Below, in pieces: positions 59,799 to 64,000 of a stretch of 64,000 nt of DNA (its first letter is position 1; every line of letters begins with the position of its first letter). A program made the translations under genes and the position numbers. Below the pieces are notes generated by a model. The model had not been told where the DNA came from. It was given only the letters and a program-made list of their open reading frames with translations, and ran no database searches. Source of the DNA: Rheinheimera sp. MM224 (GTDB taxonomy: Bacteria > Pseudomonadota > Gammaproteobacteria > Enterobacterales > Alteromonadaceae); the NCBI RefSeq assembly GCF_947090785.1, contig NZ_OX352320.1:372001-436000 (forward strand), in the 5' to 3' direction.

Positions 59799-62700
59799 AT
59801 GAACAGCCGCAGTATTTTTGCCTGGTGTATGGATCATCCCATTGGCACGGTATTACTTACTATTGCCCTGGTATTGTTAGGTGTGTTGGCCTTCCCGCGT
59901 TTATCTGTTGCGCCTTTGCCTGAAGCCGATTTTCCTACCATTCAGGTTGACGCCCGGTTGCCGGGGGCCAGTGCTGAAACTATGGCATCTTCCGTTGCTA
60001 CACCTTTGGAAGTGGCATTAAGTTCGGTGCCAGGTATTACCGAAATGACCTCAAGCAGTGCTTTAGGCTCAGTCAATATCACTTTGCAATTTGTGCTGGA
60101 AAAAGATATCGATACTGCAGCGCAGGAAGTTCAGGCTGCACTGAATCAGGCGGCAGGCCGTTTGCCTGATATGCCCAATCTACCGACCTGGCGTAAGGTC
60201 AATCCGGCGGATAGTCCTATTTTAATTATTGGTGTCACCTCTGAAACCTTATCCCGCACTGAAATCAGCGATTTAGCCGAAACCGTACTGGCGCGTCAAA
60301 TGACCCAAATTAACGGCGTGGGTGAGGTCTTTATTGGCGGTCAGCAAAAACCAGCCATTCGTATTCAGGCCAAACCTGAAGTGTTAGCTGCTGCAGGTTT
60401 AACCCTGGCGGATATTCGTGCCGCAGTGCAACGCGCCAGTGTGAATTTACCTAAAGGTGCTTTGTTTGGTGATAACAGGGTGTCCACTCTGGCAGTGAAT
60501 GACCAGATTTTTTCGGCAGATGAATATGCTGATCTAATCGTCAGTTACAACAATGGCGCTCCTGTGTATTTACGAGATGTGGCCACAGTGAAGTTGGGTG
60601 CTGAAAACGACTTTGTACAAATTTGGCCCAATGGCGAATCTGGTGTGGCCTTAATTATTCGCCGCCAGCCTGGCGCCAATATAGTAGCCACAGCAGATCG
60701 TATCAGAGTAGCTTTACCTCAACTGACCGCTGCTTTACCGGCTGATATTAAAGTCGAAGTCTTCAACGACAGAACCCGGACCATCCGCTCTTCGTTACAT
60801 GAAGTAGAGCTGACTTTGGCTATTGCTGTGATACTGGTTATAGCTGTGATGGCGGCGTTTTTACGCCAGTGGTCCGCCACCTTAATAGTATCTGCTGTGC
60901 TTGGTGTGTCTTTGATTGGCACCTGCGCTTTTATGTATCTGGCAGGGTTTAGTCTGAACAACCTGACGCTGGTGGCTATTGTCATAGCCGTTGGTTTTAT
61001 TGTCGATGACGCCATAGTGGTAATTGAAAACATACACCGACATTTGGAAGCTGGGGAGACGAAAAGAGTTGCAGCGCTCAAAGGTGCACAGGAAATTGGT
61101 TTTACCGTGGTCTCTATCAGTGTGTCTTTAGTGGCGGCTTTTATTCCGTTGTTGTTTATGGGCGGTATTATCGGCAAGCTGTTTTTAGAGTTTTCGTTAA
61201 CTGCCACTGCCGCCATATTGATTTCAGTGGTGGTGTGCTTAACGCTGGCTCCGACTTTAGCTTCTATTTTTATGGATAAAGCGCCAGCTCATGATCCAAA
61301 CAATCCGGGCTTTTTTGATCGCTTAGTCAAACGTTATGACAAAGTATTGACCTGGGCGCTGGATCATCAGCGGATTATGCTTGGGGTGTTTTTTCTGACA
61401 GTGGCAGGCAGTGTCGCCAGTTTTATGGCAATACCCAAAGGCTTTTTTCCACTGCAGGATACAGGTTTTGTGATAGGTATCACTCAGGCTGCTTCTGATA
61501 TTCCCTATGAAGACATGGTGGCTAAACACAAGCAAATGGAAGCCATTCTGAAAAAGGATCCGGATATCACAGGTTTTAACCATGCTGTGGGTGGTAATAG
61601 TTCCACTGGTTCAGGCCGGGTTTGGGTGGTGTTAAGCGACCCTGATGATCGCGATGCCAGCGCCAGTGAAATTATCGACCGTTTACGGCCGCAATTTGCC
61701 CAAATACCAGGTTTTCAGGTGTTTTTGCGCGCAGCTCAGGACATTAACCTGGGGGCTGGCCCTGGCCGTGCTCAATACAGTTATGTACTCAAAGCCTTAA
61801 GCAGTGAAGAGCTGGCAACCTGGACTCAGGCGCTAACGGCAAAACTTCGGCAAAATCCTATGTTTACCGATTTATCTAACGACTTGCAGTGGGACGCCAA
61901 TATTATCAAGTTGGAGTTGGACAGGCAGGAAGCGGCACGTTTAGGTTTTGCTGCTGCTGATTTGGATCAGGCCTTGTACGATGCTTTTGGTCAACGTCAA
62001 ATCAACGAATACCAGACAGAAACTAACCAGTACAATGTGATACTGGAGCTGGATCCGGCGCAGCGTGGCACAGCAGAAAGCTTAAACTATTTCCACTTAC
62101 GTTCACCCACTACAGGTGAAATGGTGCCTTTATTGGCCTTTGCGAAAGTGATGCCTGCCACCAGTGGTCCTGTGGTTATTGCTCACAATGGCATGCAACC
62201 AGCGGCGAATTTGTCGTTTAACCTGGCTGCTGGTGTGGCTTTAGGCGATGCAGTGAATGCTCTGGAACAAGCCCGCACAGAGTTGCAGATGCCAGCCTCT
62301 GTGGTTGGCTCTTTTCAGGGCGCAGCTCAGGCGTTTCAGGATTCTTTGGCGACTCAACCTCTGCTGATTTTCACAGCTTTATTGGCGGTGTATATCATTT
62401 TAGGTGTGTTGTACGAGAGTTTTGTTCACCCTCTGACGATTTTGTCTACCTTACCTTCTGCTGCTATTGGTGCCATTTTATTGCTCTGGGCCTGGCAACT
62501 GGACTTCTCCATTATGGCGCTGATCGGCATTATCCTGCTAATAGGTATAGTGAAGAAAAACGGTATTCTGATGGTCGACTTTGCGTTACAAGCCCAGCGT
62601 GAACAAGGTTTGTCAGCCAAAGATGCGATACATCAGGCCTGCTTAGTAAGGTTCCGGCCTATTATGATGACGACCTTAGCCGCTATTTTAGGGGCTGTGC

Positions 62701-62852
62701 CTTTAATGATGGGCTTTGGTACTGGTGCAGAACTGCGTGTGCCTTTAGGTGTCGCTATAGTCGGTGGTCTGGCGTTCAGTCAGGTATTAACTCTTCTGAC
62801 GACTCCAGTTGTCTTCCTCGCGTTAGATAAAGCCTTCTTACAGAAAAAATAA
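59799..62852 (+). CDS. RND multidrug efflux permease (AcrB/MdtC-like)
   Basis: A 1017-residue HAE-1 transporter with 12 membrane helices and two large periplasmic loops. Proton-relay Asp residues lie in VGFIVDDAIVVIENI. The porter segments and LLIGIVKKNGILMVDFA are conserved. The sequence start MDHPIGTVLLTIALVLLG and the short C terminus resemble the MdtB/MdtC branch. Drug specificity is unknown. A 48-bp palindrome follows seven bases after the stop. Confidence 0.95.
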   Translation: MNSRSIFAWCMDHPIGTVLLTIALVLLGVLAFPRLSVAPLPEADFPTIQVDARLPGASAETMASSVATPLEVALSSVPGITEMTSSSALGSVNITLQFVLEKDIDTAAQEVQAALNQAAGRLPDMPNLPTWRKVNPADSPILIIGVTSETLSRTEISDLAETVLARQMTQINGVGEVFIGGQQKPAIRIQAKPEVLAAAGLTLADIRAAVQRASVNLPKGALFGDNRVSTLAVNDQIFSADEYADLIVSYNNGAPVYLRDVATVKLGAENDFVQIWPNGESGVALIIRRQPGANIVATADRIRVALPQLTAALPADIKVEVFNDRTRTIRSSLHEVELTLAIAVILVIAVMAAFLRQWSATLIVSAVLGVSLIGTCAFMYLAGFSLNNLTLVAIVIAVGFIVDDAIVVIENIHRHLEAGETKRVAALKGAQEIGFTVVSISVSLVAAFIPLLFMGGIIGKLFLEFSLTATAAILISVVVCLTLAPTLASIFMDKAPAHDPNNPGFFDRLVKRYDKVLTWALDHQRIMLGVFFLTVAGSVASFMAIPKGFFPLQDTGFVIGITQAASDIPYEDMVAKHKQMEAILKKDPDITGFNHAVGGNSSTGSGRVWVVLSDPDDRDASASEIIDRLRPQFAQIPGFQVFLRAAQDINLGAGPGRAQYSYVLKALSSEELATWTQALTAKLRQNPMFTDLSNDLQWDANIIKLELDRQEAARLGFAAADLDQALYDAFGQRQINEYQTETNQYNVILELDPAQRGTAESLNYFHLRSPTTGEMVPLLAFAKVMPATSGPVVIAHNGMQPAANLSFNLAAGVALGDAVNALEQARTELQMPASVVGSFQGAAQAFQDSLATQPLLIFTALLAVYIILGVLYESFVHPLTILSTLPSAAIGAILLLWAWQLDFSIMALIGIILLIGIVKKNGILMVDFALQAQREQGLSAKDAIHQACLVRFRPIMMTTLAAILGAVPLMMGFGTGAELRVPLGVAIVGGLAFSQVLTLLTTPVVFLALDKAFLQKK

Positions 62853-62858
62853 CGAACA

Positions 62859-62906
62859 GGGGTCAGAGTAAAATGAAAGCCGCGTGCTTAATTTTACTCT
62901 GACCCC
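62859..62906. repeat. 48-bp palindrome GGGGTCAGAGTAAAAT
   Basis: A perfect 16-base inverted repeat (GGGGTCAGAGTAAAAT at 62859-62874 and its complement at 62891-62906) with a 16-base loop. The same sequence is known to me as a scattered element near REP-associated Y1 transposases in Gammaproteobacteria. It may also act as a transcription terminator for the efflux operon. No transposase is near. Confidence 0.85.
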
Positions 62907-62934
62907 ATTAACTTACTTATTGAAAAATAACAGT

Positions 62935-62948
62935 TGGTAGCGCTATCA
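62935..62948. promoter_or_regulatory. LacI-type operator TGGTAGCGCTATCA (distal)
   Basis: A 14-base near-palindrome with a central AGCGCT and outer TG/CA, the pattern bound by many LacI-family regulators. Six of seven positions pair. Confidence 0.55.
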
Positions 62949-63246
62949 TTTTTACAAACTCTGCATTTCCTTCATCATTATGATTAAAACAAATACAAAA
63001 ACTGCCTATTAATTCAGCCATTCCCCCTGTCGTATTCTGTCGTGAAAGATCTGGATCCCAGCTTATTTTCACAAAAAAGATCTAAATAATGGTTGCGCAA
63101 TCATTTATCTGAGGCTAATTTATCGTCCAGGCTTAGCCTTGGTATGAAAACCAAGCGGAAGAAATCAATTAAAACAGCAATCCCGAGAGGATATGCCCTG
63201 GATTTCCTATCGCTTGAACTGATACCAAATAAAAATAATCAACAGG

Positions 63247-63260
63247 TGTTAGCGCTGTCA
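63247..63260. promoter_or_regulatory. LacI-type operator TGTTAGCGCTGTCA (proximal)
   Basis: Same architecture as the distal site, with five of seven positions pairing; shared consensus TGKTAGCGCTRTCA. It overlaps the region just after the candidate promoter of the TonB receptor, a place suited to repression. Confidence 0.6.
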
Positions 63261-63298
63261 TGCTGACAAAGACATCCAGACAGGATAGGGGAATCAAA

Positions 63299-64000
63299 GT
63301 GAAAGTCTTAAAATTAAAACCGTCTTACTTACTGACCACACTGGCGCTCTGCAGCGCTTTTGGTGTTGTTGCACAAGTCGCTGAAACTGCAAAAACCAGC
63401 GATGGCAAAGATGATGAAGGCCGTGCTATTGAAGTAATTCAGATCAGCGCGACCAAAAGGGTAACTACCTTACGTGAAACTCCACTGGCGGTAACTGCCT
63501 TTGACCAGAAAACTCTGGACGAAAACCATGTGGCACAGCTGGATGATTTACAGGGCATAGTTCCTAGCTTACAAATTGCACAAAACGGCACACAAAATAC
63601 GCCTATGGTGTATGTGCGTGGTATTGGTTCTTCTGACCAGACTGAAAGTGGTGACCCTGCTGTAGCTTTCCACATTGATGGTATTTATTCAGCCCGCTCT
63701 CAAGGCGCTTCTGCTTTGATGTTTGATTTAGAAGGTGCTGAAGTTTTACGTGGTCCACAAGGCACTTTATTCGGCCGTAACGCCACTGGTGGTGTAGTGA
63801 ACTTACACACTGCCAAAGCCCGTCTGGATGGTTTTGATGCCAACGCTGAAATCACCTTAGGTAACTACGACCGCCGTGCTACCCGCGCTATGGTCAATAT
63901 TCCTTTAAGCGAGACATTGGCTATTCGTGTTGCAGCTGCAATGGACCAATCTGAAGGTGTGGTTGATTTCCTGCCTGGTTCAGCCATGGGCGAAAAATAC
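63299..64000 (+). CDS. TonB-dependent outer membrane receptor, N-terminal part (3' cut by window)
   Basis: The frame is open to the last base; at least 234 residues are encoded. It starts with GTG at 63299 after AGGGGAA. A signal peptide (cleaved near VVAQ) is followed by a TonB box region (IEVIQISATKR) and the plug domain: AQLDDLQGIVPSLQIAQNG, VYVRGIGSSDQTESGDPAVA, VLRGPQGTLFGRNATGGVVN. The barrel starts near the window end. The two LacI-type operators upstream suggest a carbohydrate substrate; this is inferred. Confidence 0.95.
   Translation, partial: MKVLKLKPSYLLTTLALCSAFGVVAQVAETAKTSDGKDDEGRAIEVIQISATKRVTTLRETPLAVTAFDQKTLDENHVAQLDDLQGIVPSLQIAQNGTQNTPMVYVRGIGSSDQTESGDPAVAFHIDGIYSARSQGASALMFDLEGAEVLRGPQGTLFGRNATGGVVNLHTAKARLDGFDANAEITLGNYDRRATRAMVNIPLSETLAIRVAAAMDQSEGVVDFLPGSAMGEKY

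Larger units (their letters stand above)
62907..63298. other. Regulatory spacer before the TonB receptor
   Basis: About 390 bases without a gene. It contains two LacI-type operator-like palindromes, at 62935 and 63247, and a possible promoter (TTGAAC at 63214, TAATCA at 63236, 16 bases apart). Confidence 0.55.

Noticed and set aside
60719..61216. Minus-strand 165-residue frame inside the RND permease
   Set aside because: It is an antisense shadow with biased composition from the hydrophobic helices on the coding strand.

Overview
The window is chromosomal DNA of a free-living, motile, aerobic gammaproteobacterium. The gene families, the gmk-rpoZ-spoT-ridA-recG order (a variant of the Escherichia coli gmk-rpoZ-spoT-trmH-recG block), the selO/DUF3630-like pair, MotC/MotD-type stators, a CioAB-type cytochrome bd and a TonB receptor with LacI-type operators point to the Alteromonadales/Chromatiales border. 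A Rheinheimera- or Alishewanella-like organism is my best guess; this is inference from gene content, not a database match.

Layout. 1-6.2 kb: the end of a chemoreceptor, a DUF2167 membrane protein, an ABM-fold monooxygenase, a Yellow/MRJP-like secreted protein, a GlxA-type regulator divergent from a short-chain dehydrogenase, and a lipoprotein. 6.3-12.9 kb: a complete thiamine operon on the minus strand (thiC-thiO-thiS-thiG-thiDE-thiF) with overlapping or closely packed genes, behind a promoter and a TPP riboswitch. 13-18.3 kb: an AT-richer accessory patch with two lipoproteins, an orphan HigA-like antitoxin, an intact IS4-family insertion sequence with 9-bp target duplications that split an already decayed M23 peptidase copy, a zinc-ribbon membrane protein and the intact M23 paralogue. 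18.4-25.9 kb: a bicovalent-FAD oxidase plus lactonase pair, an AraC regulator, a PACE efflux protein, a CadC-like TPR regulator and a serine hydrolase. 26.1-26.4 kb: a tandem array of about 73-bp units.

26.5-34 kb: a CBS protein, then a cytochrome bd operon (34-aa ORF, cydA, cydB, 39-aa DUF2474-like ORF). It lies divergent from a membrane histidine kinase and a sigma-54 response regulator, and a plausible sigma-54 promoter lies in front of the oxidase operon. 34-43.4 kb: small unknown proteins, a YkgJ-type protein, a 7TMR-PAS-GGDEF-EAL protein, a DUF3630-like protein, SelO, a small cytochrome c, RecQ and a thioesterase. 43.7-47.1 kb: a second chemoreceptor and the MotC/MotD stator pair. 47.3-56.1 kb: RarD, a VOC protein, RecG, a solute-binding protein, RidA, SpoT, RpoZ and Gmk. 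56.3-62.9 kb: an aldo/keto reductase, a DUF4442 protein and a two-gene RND efflux system, followed by a 48-bp palindrome. 63.3-64 kb: the start of a TonB-dependent receptor, preceded by two matching LacI-type operators.

Most of the window is ordinary core genome. The most interesting points are the apparent sigma-54 control of cytochrome bd with two overlooked small membrane ORFs, the tandem repeat upstream of the serine hydrolase, the paired LacI-type operators before the TonB receptor, and the IS insertion into a pseudogene with a nearby intact paralogue. I found no clear new defence or mobile system, CRISPR array, tRNA or rRNA gene.
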